A DNA stretch of 64,000 bases from Lucinisca nassula (Eukaryota > Mollusca > Bivalvia > Lucinida > Lucinidae), in the NCBI GenBank assembly GCA_963580285.1, contig CAUZLF010000738.1, positions 372,001 to 436,000 of the forward strand, written 5' to 3'. Both the position numbers and the translations under genes were made by a program. The notes below the pieces were generated by a model. That model was not told where the DNA came from. It saw only the letters and a list, made by a program, of their open reading frames with translations, and did no database searches. Positions 11,883-23,743 of this stretch are shown piece by piece; position 1 is the stretch's first letter; each line of letters starts with the position of its first letter.

Positions 11883-12958
11883 CCTTTCAGTCATAGCATC
11901 TTCTTCCTTTACATTAACCCATTTTTCTGGCCCACCAGAAGATTTGCAGATGATAGTCTCACTTGATGAGTCTGTCAGAAGAACTAACTGACAGAAAAAA
12001 TCCATGCCAGGGCCCTCTTGGTCAACTGTCTCAGACTCTGCCACATCCTGGATATATGTGAAAAATCTCTGATCTTCAGCCTCTGTTGAGTCTTCTGTGA
12101 TAATGGACTCTGCTGCCACCTGTCGGCAGGTCAAGGAGACGACATTATCAACTTCTTCTGTGAAACGAGACCACTTCTCATGGGCTCTAGTGCACTTGGT
12201 ACACCCACCACATGGGATATCCTCTAATTTAATCCCTAAGCGATAGTTTGAACAGTCAAAAGACTCAGCTTGCGGTATTCTTGACAGGGCATCGGCGTTC
12301 TCGTGTTTTTTCCCTGGACGATGTTTTACAACCATATCGTACTGACTCAGTTCTTCAAGCCAGCGGGCTAATTGCCCATCAGGCTCTCTGAAATTAAGAA
12401 GCCATCTTAAACTGTTATGATCTGTACGAACTAGGAACTGTCTCCCTAGGAGATAATGGCGAAATTGTCTGATGAAGCGCACCAGAGCCAAAAGCTCTTT
12501 CCTTGTGGTGCAGTAGTTTAGCTGCTCTGCGGTCAAAGCATAGCTGCCATATGCAATAACCCTTTCTTCACCTTCCTGCAACTGTATTAACTCAGCCCCT
12601 ATAGCCTGGTTCGAGGCATCCGTATCTAAAATAAACAGATCATAATTATTGGGTAAACCTAGCACAGGCGGGCTGGTTAAAGCCCTCTTTAGCCCTTCAA
12701 AGGCTTCTTGATGATTCTGTTGCCAGATGAAGGTATGTTTTCCAGTCAACCTATAAAGAGGAACAGCAAGGTGGGCAAAACTTTTTATGAAATTACGATG
12801 ATAATTCGCTAAGCCTAAAAACTGTTCTACTTCTCTAGTGTTCTTAGGGGTAGGCCATTCCAAGACTGACTGTATATCGGCCTCTGTAAGTTCAATACCC
12901 TCTGCGCTGATGATTCTGCCTAAAAAATCCACTTTTTTCTGGAACATAATGCATTTTT
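11883..12958 (-). pseudogene. Ty3/gypsy RT C-terminus and RNase H
   Basis: The minus-strand frame of about 355 codons starts in the RT thumb/connection (VDFLGR, then WPTPKN and FLGLANYHR) and covers a full RNase H domain with DTDAS, TRKELLAL and TDHNSL as acidic sites, then HRPGKKHENADALSR, the usual end of RNase H. A Cys-rich stretch (CGGCTKC) follows. The expected H2C2 zinc finger and integrase are missing: the frame ends at the junction with copy B. The upstream part of RT lies across the Helentron-like element at 12959-15374. The first Met here is internal, not a real start. These enzymes copy the gypsy RNA in the particle. Confidence 0.85.
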
Positions 12959-15374
12959 AGCTCACCTGGGCCGAAGGCTCCAGGGGAGCTTATAGTATAG
13001 TGGGTCGTCCGTCGTCCGTCCACACTTTTGAGCAGCTATATCTCTGTATCCTGCAGGCTGATCTCAATCATTTCTCACCTGTAGCATGCCTCTGGTGGGG
13101 CATTGATGACATAAACTTTTTTTTGAAATCGCTCTAAAACTTTGGTTCCTATGGCAACCACAAGGTCCCATAGACTTACTATGGGAAAATGCTTGTCATC
13201 ACCGTAGCGCCTTCAGTTTTGATCGGATCTTTTTGAAACTTATATGTAAGGTGACTGGGGATAAAAACTCGGATGAGTTCGAAAACCGGCCAAGTCGGCC
13301 CATTTATCATAGAATTACGTCCCTTTGATTGCTGAAAATGCCCATTTTCGACCTTGTCATCACTGTAGCCCCTTCAGTTTTGATCGGATCTTTCTGAAAC
13401 TTATATGTAATGTGGCTGGGGATAAAACCTTGGATGAGTTCGAAAACCGGCCAAGTCCGCCGATTTATCATAGAGTTACGTCCCTTTGATTGCTGAAAAT
13501 GCCGATTTTTGACCTTGTCATCACCGTAGCCCCTTCAGTTTTGATCGGATCTTTCTGAAACTTATATGTAAGGTGGCTGTGGATAAAATCTCGGATGAGT
13601 TCGAAAACCGACCAAGTCGGCCCTTTTATCGTAGAGTTCTGTCCCTTTGATTGCTGAAAATGCTGATTTTTGACCTTGTCATCACTGTAGCCCTTTCAGT
13701 TTTGATCGAATCTTTCTGAAACTTATATGTAAAGTGGCTGGGGATAAAATCTTGGATGAGTTCGAAAACCAGCCAAGTTGGTCCATTTATCACAGAGAAA
13801 CGTCCCTTTGATTGCTGAAAATGCCGAATTTTGACCTTGTCATCACTGTAGCCCTTTCAGTTTTGATCGGATCTTTCTGAAACTTATATGCAAGGTGGCT
13901 GGGGATAAAGCCTCGGATGAGTTCGCATACCGGCAAAGGTGGCTTATTTATCATAGAGTTAGGTCCCTTTGATTGCTGAAAATGTTGATTTTTGACTTTG
14001 TCCACACTGTAGCCCCTTCAGTTTTGATCGGATCTTTCTGAAACTTATATGTAAGGTGGCTGGGGATAAAACCTCGGATGAGTTCGAAAACCGGCTAAGT
14101 TGCCCCATTAACTATATAGTTATGTCCCTTTGATGGCTGAAAATGTCGATATTTTACCTTGTCATCACCGTAGCCCCTTCAGTTTTGATCGAATCTTTCT
14201 GAAACCTATATGTAAGGTGACTGGAGATAAAACCTAGGATGAGTTTGAATACCGGCCCATTTATCATTGATTTACGTCCCTTTGATTGCTGAAAATGCCG
14301 ATTTTTGACCTTGTCATCACCATAGCCCCTTCAGTTTTGATCGGATCTTTCTGAAACTTATATGTAAGGTGGCTGGGGATAAAATCTTGGATGAGTTCGA
14401 AAACAGGCCAAGTCCGCCGATTTATCATAGAGTTACGTCCCTTTGATTGCTGAAAATGCCGATTTTTGACCTTGTCATCACCGTAGCCCCTTCAGTTTTG
14501 ATCGGATCTTTCTGAAACTTGTAGGATAAAATCTCGCATGAGATCGAAAACCGACCAAGTCGGCCCTTTTATCGTAGAGTTCTGTCCCTTTGATTGCTGA
14601 AAATGCTGAATTTTGACCTTGTCATCACTGTAGCCCCTTCAGTTTTGATCGGATTTTTCTGAAACTTATATGTAAGGTGGCTGGGGATGAAACCTCGGAT
14701 GAGTTCGAAAACTGGCCAAGTCGGCTCATTTATTTTTGAGTAACATCCCTTTGATTGCTAAAAATGCCAAATTTTGACCTTGTCATCACCGTAGCCCCTT
14801 CAGTTTTGATCGGATCTTTCTGAAACTTATATGTGAGGTGGCTGGGAATAAAATCTTGGATGAGTTTGAATACTGGCCAAGTCTGATCAGATCTTTCTGA
14901 AACTTACATGTAAGGTGGCTGGGAATAAAACCTCAGGTGAGTTCGAATACCGGCCAAGTCGGCACATAGAGTGACGTGCCTTTGATTGCTGAAAATGCCT
15001 ATTTTCGACATTGTTATCACTGCTGCCCCTTTAGTTTTGAACGGATCTTCATGAAACTTACAAACAAGGAAGTCAGGCAGAAAGCTTGGAGAAGTTTGAA
15101 AACTATTGTTTTTGAACTTGTCATCACCATAGCCACTTCAGTTTAGATAGGATCTTCTTAGCAAGTCAGGAATAAAAGCTTGAATGAGTTTGAAAACCGG
15201 GGAGGTCAGCCTGTTTATCATAGAGTTAAATTCTACTTGATTTTCAGAAAATGCATACCCTGTCATCACCATGTCCTCCCATAAAGCCTTCAGTAAAGGT
15301 TGGCACTTCCTTAAACTTTGAATCTGTTAGCTCAGGTGAGCGATACAGGACCAAGCTAGCTTGGTCCTCTTGTT
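12959..15374 (+). mobile_element. Helentron-like non-autonomous element (i) with a 161-bp array
   Basis: It splits the gypsy RT frame within a run of T: the host reads GCATTTTT before and TTGGC after, and frame is regained when it is removed. The 5' end is a hairpin (12959-12990) with AGCTC/GAGCT, CCTGG/CCAGG and a GAA loop, followed by a CGTCCGTCGTCC tract. The 3' end has a GGTGAGC subterminal inverted repeat of the start, a perfect 22-nt palindrome (15347-15368) and CTTGTT. Insertion between Ts and a 3' hairpin are Helentron-type traits; no Rep/helicase is encoded. Classification is inferred. Confidence 0.7.
13195..15135 (+). repeat. Tandem array, unit about 161 bp
   Basis: About twelve units marked by CCCTTTGATTGCTGAAAATG (13321, 13482, 13643, 13803, 13965 and on), CAGTTTTGATCGGATCTTTC and GGATGAGTTCGAAAACC. 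Spacing is 160-162 bp; later units are shortened and more diverged. It forms the core of element (i). Short open stretches in it are not genes. Confidence 0.85.
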
Positions 15375-15683
15375 TTGGCTTTAGTTTCAGCTGATGTCTG
15401 CGAAAACGCAGCAGCACCTCCCGTAAGTGGGATAACTGATCAAAGAAAGTGGAACCTAATTCAAGGATGTCATCTAAAAAGGCAAGGACAATACTCCACA
15501 TTATTCCTCGTAATACAAGGTTCATCACACGGGCATATGTGGCCGGAGCATTGCAGAGCCCGAATCCCATTCTAACATGTTCAAAGAGACCATATTTAGT
15601 AATGAATGCAGTCTTCCTGCGATCTGCTTCACTGATTTTGATCTGCCAATAAGCAGAGTTTGCATCGAGCTTCGAAAACCATT
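15375..15683 (-). pseudogene. Ty3/gypsy RT central part
   Basis: Minus-strand coding sequence for the RT palm: a segment ending in FGLCNAPATYARVMN (the usual PFGLxNAPxTF region), then VLAFLDDILELG, where FLDD stands for the usual YxDD catalytic box, then the start of the thumb (LKLKPK). It lies between copy E (right, inserted at TCGAAAACCATT) and element (i) (left). The same frame continues in 23744-25200 upstream and 11883-12958 downstream. It is part of the single broken gypsy element. Confidence 0.82.
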
Positions 15684-15859
15684 CCCCCAGGTACTAGACT
15701 TCCTGCCTTGCCGTGGCCCTGGGGGCTCAATTCTCACTGGGCACATTGCTGCTGTGGCCTTGTGCCCACTGGGAAGAGCTGCCGTGGCCCTGGGGGCTCA
15801 ATTCTCACTGGGCACATTGCTGCTGTGGCCTTGTGCCCACTGGGAAGAGCTAAAGGAAG
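15684..15859 (+). ncRNA. HDV-like ribozyme of copy E with internal 71-nt duplication
   Basis: The P1, P2 and P3 5' strands are as in copy A, but the block from L3 to J4/2 (GCCGTGG...GAGCT) occurs twice in tandem (15710-15780, 15781-15851) before the P2 3' strand AGGAAGT (15853-15859). P4 carries a C-to-U change that keeps pairing as G-U. With two P1 3' strands and two P4 stems the normal fold needs a large bulge, so activity is doubtful. Confidence 0.55.
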
Positions 15860-16295
15860 TACCACCCGTTTGCCGTGGGTGGCGTCCCGTAAGCCGGATG
15901 AAGGGATCCTGGAGGCTGAGGGTTTTCGGAGTTCAGTGCTTCGGGTACCCAACACACCTCTTTGGCCTGGATTTCGGTAAGACGGGTGGTCGTGCGGTCC
16001 GGCACGGTCAATCGGCTGGTCGCGCCAAGCCCTAGAAATAACCTTTTACTTTCTCTTCCTTGTCTTTTGTATCAACCTGAATACACACCGTTTGCTCATA
16101 AAGTCTTTTCATAATCTTTCCATTTCTAGAAGGCGGCGGCTTAACGGACCAATCGTGCAGCTTCTTGCTCGTACGAGTATATCTTCTGTGTATCTCTAAC
16201 ACTTGAGGTAGGAAATCCACTCAATAAAAGTGTTCCCTTGTAGGGCTCCACGGTGGGCGGAGAGCACAGAGGACGAATTTTTTACTCTTTTCATC

Positions 16296-17618
16296 ATGGT
16301 GAAAGATAAAAAGAGAAAGAAATCGACCCAATGCGACACATCAGATGATGATATATCGGACAAGGATGACAACACAACAACAACAACAACAACAAATGGC
16401 ACGTCTCAATATTTCCCGCGCTTCTTGCTAATTGAAAGTACAGAAGAAAATCGAAACATAACCTCTTTATCTCCCTTCGTCATTCAAAAAGTCATTTTAG
16501 GAATTGCTGGTGAACCGAAAAACATTAAAAAACTTTTTAGGTCAAATCAACTACTCCTTGAGGTGAACAAAAGATCGCACGCCGAGAATCTCCTTAGGAC
16601 TACTGAATTCCATAACATGAAAGTGAGAGAAGTACCTCATGCCTCACTGAACTCCTCAAAGGGGGTAATTCGTTGCCCAGATTTGAGGAATTCAAGTGAG
16701 GAGGAGATTCTCGAAGGCACAAGATCACAAGGAGTAACAGCTGTCAAAAGATTTAAGATTAAACGAAACGGAAAGACACGAACACATTTGTATTAACATT
16801 TAACAAACCAGCATTGCCAGAAACCATCAAAGTGGCATACTTTAGAGTAAGCGTAGACATCTACATACCAAATCCGTTACGCTGCCACAATTGCCAGAAA
16901 TATGGGCACCACGAAAACAGGTGTACAAAAGACCCCATCTGTGCAAATTGTGGTCAGCCAGCAAATCACACGGAGCAAACGTGCAAAAACGAGCCTAGTT
17001 GTGTAAACTGTGGAGAAAAAACACTCCGCTTACTCTAAAGAATGCCACGTTTGGCACAAAGAAAAAGAAATTTTGACAATTAAATACAAACGAAACATCT
17101 CCTTCCCAGAAGCGCGGAAAATCGTTGAGTCGACTACCCCAATTCCCGGAGTCAGCTATGCCAGCATCACACAGGCACCAGTAAAAAAGATACCTGTTGA
17201 GGATGCTGTCACTCAAACAGATCCGATTCCAGGCCTAGCACCTTTAGAAAAATTGAAATCGAAAAAGAAAACTGAAGAACAACCAATCAATCCTAAAAGC
17301 CAAACACAAACACAACCACCACAGCAAATTAAAGACAACAAAACAGAGAAATTTTTGAAAAACACTACTTTGGAAATGATAAAAAATGATTTAAAAAAAA
17401 CAGCAACAAAAACAACAAACATCCCAAAAACAAACAGACAGACAACGCAAAATGGAAAGAGACCATATAAAATATCAGAACAGATTCGGATCTTTGAGTG
17501 ACAGTGATATGGAGTTCACTGAAACTCCATCACCACGAAGTGGCCATAACAGATCGAGGTCAACAACATCACGAGGTGGTAATAACAGATCAATATCACC
17601 AATTGCAGCTCCAACATA
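16296..17618 (+). pseudogene. ORF1 nucleic-acid-binding protein, copy E, divergent and frameshifted
   Basis: Starts at the ATG in CATCATGGTGAAAG, with a basic, acidic and Thr-rich N-terminus (ACA codon run at 16374-16395) unlike the Q/S-rich start of the other copies. The core aligns with them (PRFL, SLSPFVI, IAGEPKNIKKL, GVIRCPDLR) but at much lower identity. A stop near 16794 and a frame change near 17025 break it. The zinc knuckles (CHNCQKYGHHENRC and two more) remain. From about 17436 the sequence becomes nearly identical to the other copies, through the Ser/Arg tail to the stop. Confidence 0.8.
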
Positions 17619-19666
17619 ATTTCTAGCCTTATATAACTCTCCATAAAATGGATTTAAAACACAAAATAATACAATGGAATTGTCGAGGTCTTAAATCAAA
17701 TTATAATGAACTCTTATTACTTATTTCGTTATTAAACCCATCGGTAATTGTTTGCAAGAAACATTTTTAAAAACTGATGACAACACTGATGTTAGAGGTT
17801 TCAATACATATAACTATGTATATCCTGATGGTTACAGACCATCTGGTGGCAGTTCAATTTTTGTTAAATCGTGTTTACCACAAAGGGAGATCAAAATAAA
17901 AACAGACCTACAAGCTGTAGCAGTATCGGTTTCTCTGGATAAAGAAACTACAATTTGCTCTCTATATATCCCACCCTCATTTTCTTTAAAGTCCGAACAT
18001 CTTGATTCATTGCTGGATCAACTTCCGTCGCCATATCTGTTAGTTGGCGACTTTAATGGTCACAACATTCTATGGGGTTGTAAAGGTAACAACAACAGAG
18101 GACTGCTTATTGAAAATTTTATTGCAGGGAATGATCTTTGCTTGATGAATGATAAATCTTATACTTATCTTCACCCTGCGACAGGTCATTTGTCTTCTTT
18201 AGATCTCTCTTTGTGTCACCCATCTCTCTTCTTAGACTATGACTGGTCTGTTCATGATGATCAGTGCGGAAGTGATCACTTCCCTGTTATAATTGAGAGC
18301 GTAAACGAACCAGATGAAGACTGTTACCAGAAATGGAAAATAAATAAAGCCGACTGGGAATTATTCCAGACTATGTGTGAAGAAGAGTTATCAGTTGATC
18401 ACTTAAATGAATCATCTGACATTGTTTCTGATTTCACAAATACACTTATTAATATATCAGAACAATGCATTCCAAAGACCTCCACAAATACTAAGAAAAG
18501 CAAACCTTGGTTTAATAATGACTGTAAAGAAGCTATTCAAAAGCGCAAACAGGCTCTAAATAAGTTCTGCAAATGTCCCACTTCAGAAAAGCTAAACGAC
18601 GTTAAAGTATTTAGAGCTAAAGCTCGGCGAACAATCCGAGCTTCCAAACGAAAGTCATGGAGAGAATATGTCTCCAAATTGAACTATAAAACCCCCATTA
18701 AAAAGGTTTGGGATATGGTCCGAAAAATTTCAGGAAAAACAAAGTCTTCTAGTTTTACACATTTAAATACTGAATTTGACACAATAGCTTCAACAAAAAA
18801 AGATATTTCAGATACTCTTGGGCACACATTCTTGAGAAATTCATCATCGCGTAATTATTCTGACACTTTTAGAAATTTCAAAAAGGACCAAGAGAAAAGA
18901 AATCTAAACTTTAAATCCCTTAATCACGAAGAATACAACAAACCTTTTAACTTATCCGAACTCGTTGAAGCCATTGAAAAATCACATGATACGGCAACCG
19001 GCCCCGATGAAATTCATTATCAGATGCTTAAGCATCTGCCAAAAAGTTCTCTTACAACACTTTTAGATATCTTTAATAATATTTGGGAAACGGGGGTCTG
19101 TCCTGAGAGCTGGCGTGTAGCTACAGTTGTACCAATTCCGAAACCAGGGAAAGATTATGCAGAACCTACAAATTATCGTCCGATAGCTTTGACAAGTTGT
19201 TTGTGTAAAATATTCGAGAGAATAATAAACAAGAGATTAGTCTGGTACTTAGAGTCCAACAACCTCATTTCAGAATATCAATCGGGCTTTCGTTCGGAAC
19301 GTAGTACCAATGACAATTTAATAAGACTAGAAACATTTATACGAGATGCTTTTATTAACAAAGAACACGTAGTAGCTGTCTTTTTCGATTTGGAGAAAGC
19401 ATATGATACAACATGGCGTTATGGAATATTGAAAGATCTACATAACATTGGCTTAAGAGGAAAACTTCCCAGTTTTATTGAAAGCTTTTTAGGAGAGCGC
19501 ATGTTTCAGGTGCGTGTGGGGTCTACCGTGTCAGATTTCTATGATCAAGAACAGGGTGTCCCACAGGGTAGTATTCTTTCAACTACGCTATTTAACATCA
19601 AAATAAACAATATTGTACAATGTTTGGACGACAAAACTGATTGTTCATTGTATGTTGATGATTTTT

Positions 19667-21981
19667 AGCTCACCAGAGCCGAAGGCTCCGGGGGAGCTTT
19701 TAGGATAGGCAGTTGTCCGTCGTCGTCTGCGTCGTCGTCGTCGTCGTCGTCGTCGTCTGCGTCTGCGTCTGCGTCGTCAACACTTTCAAACGACATCTCC
19801 TCTGAAACCACTGGGTCGATTGGGCCCAAATTTTATCTGTAGCATGCTTGGGTTGGGGGATTAAAAGTTTGTGTTTTTTATGAAAATCGGCTGTTCAGTT
19901 TGGTTGCTATAGCAACTTAGAGCTCCCATAGACTTATAATGGGGAAAATTGAAAAATGGCATTAACTGCCAAGCCTTTGCAGATATTGGAACAAAACTTT
20001 CATAGAAATGTTCCTTAAGCAATCTAGTATCTACCATATGATTTTAGGCCCACTGCTCAATTTTAATGGTTGCCATGGAAACCAAAATGCAAAAAATAGA
20101 AAAAAAATACTTAAAAAATCATCTCCTCAGAAACCGTATGCTCTATGAGGCTGAAAGTTTATGGAAATATTCACCATATTTGCCTTTACAGGTTTTGTGT
20201 TTTTTATGAAATTCGGCTCTTTAGTTTGGTTGCTATGGCAACTTAGATTTTCCATAGACTTATAATGGGGAAAATTGAAAAATGGCATTAACTACAAAGC
20301 CTTTGCAGATATTTTGACAAAACTTTCATAGAAATGTTCCTTGAGTAAACTTCTCTCAGCCATATGCTTTTATGTCAACCTGGGGGTCCAGTAGGTTGTG
20401 CCGGGGCCATGCCCCGCCCCCAGTACTTCATAAAATGACCTATATCTCAGAAACCTTACAGATCCCCACCCCTAAACCATATATATTCTTGTTCCTATTG
20501 ATAAGACGCATTCAGTGACACCAACCTGGAGGTCCTCCGGGATGTGCCGAGGCCATGCCCCACCCCCTCCACTTCATAAAAGGCCCAATATCTCGGAAAC
20601 CATTTAGATCCCCACCCCTGAACCCTATATACTCTTGTTCCTTATGATAAGACGCATTCAGTGACATCAAACTGGGGGTCCCCCGGGATGCCCCGGGGCC
20701 ATGTCCCGCCCCTCCATTTCATAAAAGGCCCAATATCTCAGAAACCTTACAGATCCCCACCCCTAAACCATGTATATTCTTGCTCCTTATGATAAGACGC
20801 ATTCATTGACCCCAAATTGGGGGTCTTCCGGGGTGCGCCGGAACTATGCCCCACCCCTTCACTTCACAAAAGGCCATATATCTCAGAAACTGTTCAGATC
20901 CCCACCCCTAAACCATATATGTTCTTGTTCATTATGATGAGACACATTCAGTGACACCAACCTGAGGGTCCCCAGGGATGTGCTGGGGCCATGCCCCACC
21001 CCCTCCATTTCATAATATCACAATATCTCGGAAACCTTACAGATCCCCACCCCTAAACCATATATATTCTTGTTCCTTATGATAAGACACTTTCATTGAC
21101 ACCAACCTGGGGGTCTCCCTGGGCCTTGCCCCACCCCTGCACTCACAAAAGGCCTTATATCTCAGATACTTTTCAGAGCCCCACCCCTAAACCATATATA
21201 TTCATCTTCCTTATGATAAGGCACATTCATTGACACCAGCTTGTGAGTCCCCGGGGCATGCCCGGGCCTTGCTCCACCGCTTGACTTCATTAAAAGCCAC
21301 ATATCTCAGAAATAGTTCAGATCCCCACCCCTAAACCATATATATTCTTGTTCCTTATGATAAGACTCATTCAGTCACACCAACTTGGGGGTCTCTTTGT
21401 GCTGAGGCAATGTGCCCCGCCCTTCCACTTCATTAAAGGCCATATATTTCAGAAACCATTCAAATCCCCACCCCATATTCATATATGTTCTTGTTCCTTA
21501 TTAATAGCACACCTACTGTAGGGGTGTCCGCAGGGGCCAGTCCTCTCCTTTATCACTTCATGAAAGGATATCTTGGAAACCGTTCAGATTCCCACCCCTA
21601 AACCATATATATACTTGGTCCTTATGATGAGACACATTTAGGGACAACAATCTTAGGCTTTCCTGGGAACGACAGGGCATGCTCCAACCCCTCCACTTTT
21701 ATCTCCAGCCATGAAGATCCCCACTGCTAAACCATATATATTCTTGTTCTTTGTGATAAGACACATTTAGTGATACCAACCAGGGCTCCATTGGGTCCAT
21801 GCCCCACCCCCTCTACTTCATAAAAGGCCTAATGTTTCATATACTGAGTCCACATTGATGCTCATTTGGATATGGGGGTTCATTTGGCAGATTAAAATGA
21901 TATCATGTTAAAATACATGGCTGCAATTTGGCAGTGCCCACCTGAGCTCTGGTGAGCATAGTGGCCCATGGGCCTCTTGTT
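19667..21981 (+). mobile_element. Helentron-like non-autonomous element (ii)
   Basis: Lies between the fifth T of GATTTTT and GTATATG of copy E ORF2; every other copy reads GATTTTTGTATATG, so the boundaries are exact to within the T run. The 5' hairpin has AGCTC/GAGCT and GAGCC/GGCTC with a GAA loop, followed by a long (GTC)n/TGCGTC tract (19715-19778). The 3' end has GGTGAGC, the palindrome GGCCCATGGGCC (21963-21974) and TCTTGTT. Ends match element (i); the interior does not. There is no coding capacity. Confidence 0.72.
20380..21840 (+). repeat. Tandem array, unit about 145 bp
   Basis: About ten units marked by GATCCCCACCCCTAAACCAT, ATATTCTTGTTCCTTATGAT and ATCTCAGAAACC, with starts at 20461, 20607, 20752 and 20897 (145-146 bp apart). 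Units decay toward the right. It is the core of element (ii). The preceding 19860-20380 holds two copies of a different repeat (TATAATGGGGAAAATTGAAA). Confidence 0.82.
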
Positions 21982-23743
21982 GTATATGTTACCGTTCAAA
22001 AAATATGAAAACAATTGAACGAAAGTTACAACAAACTTTAAAAAGAATAGAAGAATGGACTGATAAAAATGGTTTCAAGTTCTCCAAGTCGAAAACGCAG
22101 TGTGTTCATTTTTGTAAACTACGGAAGAAACACGAACATCCTTCCCTGTTTTTATACGGATCACAAATTCCTGTTGTTGAAGAAGCCAAATTTCTTGGGG
22201 TCATATTTGATCAAAAGTTATCTTTTATTCCCCATATTAAATATCTTAAAGCAAAATGCTTAAAAGCTTTGAATCTTTTGAAAGTTTTAGCTCATACAAG
22301 TTCTAAATTAGATTATGGGTCTGTTGTTTATGGTTCTGCCAGAAAGTCCTATTTAAAATCCTTGGATACTATCCATCACCAAGGCCTTCGTCTGGCCATG
22401 GGAGCCTTCCGTACTTCTCCTGTATTAAGCCTTTATGTAGAAGCAGGTGAACCATCTTTAACCTCGCGCAGAGAGAAACTTTCTCTTCAGTATGCTATTA
22501 GACTTGCTGCAAATCCATCTAACCCGGCATCCAAAATTTCATTTCCACCTCAATTTATACATAAGTTTGAAACTAAACCCACAGCAATCAAACCTTTTGG
22601 ATTACGAATTTTACCACTGCTAGAAAATTCAGGCATCGACCTTAAAAATATTCAAAAACATGAAACGGCCGAAGTTCCATCTTGGTGTATTAAACAACCT
22701 TCTATTCTGTTCGACTTACATGATGGCAAAAAATCCGAATCAAATCCGATACTTCTCAAACAAAACTTTCAGGTACTGCAGTCACGTTACGATGATTACC
22801 AGCAAGTCTATACTGATGGTTCCAAAGAAGGAGATAAAGTTGGTTGTGCGTATGTTTCTAAAGATACACACAAAATCATGCGCCTTCCAGATGGTTCATC
22901 TATTTTTACAGCTGAAGCCAAAGCAATAGACCTAGCTTTAGATTTTATCAGTTCTTCGACAATTCAAAAAGCAATTATATTTTCTGATTCACTTTCTGTG
23001 CTTAAGGCTTTAGACCATTCATCATCTAAAAATCCTCAAATTCAAAAATTGATCGAAAAACATGAAATTTCTAAAACACACCAAATCTTGTTTTGTTGGC
23101 TTCCGAGCCATATTGGCATTGTCGGCAATGAATATGCTGACAAGAAAGCAAAGGAATCGCTCAATCTTGATCCATCTGTTTTTAAAATTCCTTTTAATAA
23201 TTTTAAACCATTTATCAACAGATACATCTTGTCGGAATGGCAAGGCGAATGGGACCGTGCAATAAATAACAAACTCCGTGCCATTAAACCTGTCGTTAGT
23301 ACAAAATGCTCTCCTCCACAGTTTTCCAGAAAAGAGGACGTAGTATTAACACGACTGCGCATCGGCCATACTAGAGTTACTCATTCTTATATTTTTAATG
23401 GTGATGATCAGCCTTCTTGTGTAGGTTGTGATCAGCCATTCACTGTGAAACATATCTTAATTGACTGTGTTGACTTTTCACCCTCACGTATTTTATATTT
23501 CAAAGCTGACACTTTGCAACAACTGTTTCGAGATGTACCTGTTGATAATATTATTTTATTCTTAAAAGAAATTTGACTTTTTCATAAGATTTAACTGTTT
23601 CAGATTTTTATACATTATCATTCTGACTTTTTACTTTTAATATCATCATAATTATTCTTGCCGTTTAACCATTAACCGTTTGACGCTTATGACCCACAAA
23701 GAGGGTTGACGCGTCGTTAAACACGAAATCATCATCATCATCA

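Larger units (their letters stand above)
6903..11887 (+). mobile_element. I-family copy B, partial, fused to the tail of copy A
   Basis: Begins inside ORF1 (at CATCCGCAG, equivalent to about 2096 of A) directly after A's (TCA)n tail, with a few bases of microhomology. It ends in the 3' UTR at about 11887 without hairpin or tail, joined to gypsy RNase H sequence. Its 3' variants (GGTCTTTTT, TTCTTACC) match the end of copy D. Two readings are possible: a 5'-truncated insertion into a TCA tail, or the 3' remainder of an older copy whose front was lost by recombination with a nested copy. The second fits the TC-type target start and the D relationship better. Confidence 0.8.
17648..23576 (+). pseudogene. 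ORF2 endonuclease-RT-RNase H, copy E, interrupted
   Basis: The family ATG at 17648 is intact, but one base is lost near 17743 (GGTAATTG for GGTTTTTTG), shifting frame within the first 35 codons. The rest is open to 19666, where element (ii) begins just after the YVDDF codons. After 21981 it continues (MKTIERK...) with a 51-nt in-frame deletion near 22303, a one-codon loss near 23062 and a premature TGA at 23574 in place of a Gly codon. Endonuclease, RT and RNase H motifs are otherwise recognisable. Confidence 0.88.
15684..23743 (+). mobile_element. I-family copy E (divergent front half), split by element (ii)
   Basis: A full-length insertion into gypsy RT with a 12-bp target duplication TCGAAAACCATT (15672-15683 and 23744-23755). 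The leader and ORF1 belong to a clearly diverged subfamily, while from about 17436 on the sequence is almost the same as in the other copies. ORF1 and ORF2 are both broken. The Helentron-like element (ii) interrupts ORF2 at the YVDD region. The 3' UTR and (ATC)n tail are intact. Confidence 0.9.

Noticed and set aside
13195..15135. CRISPR-like array
   Set aside because: Whole 161-bp units repeat with no unique spacers, in eukaryotic DNA; it is a satellite-type array.
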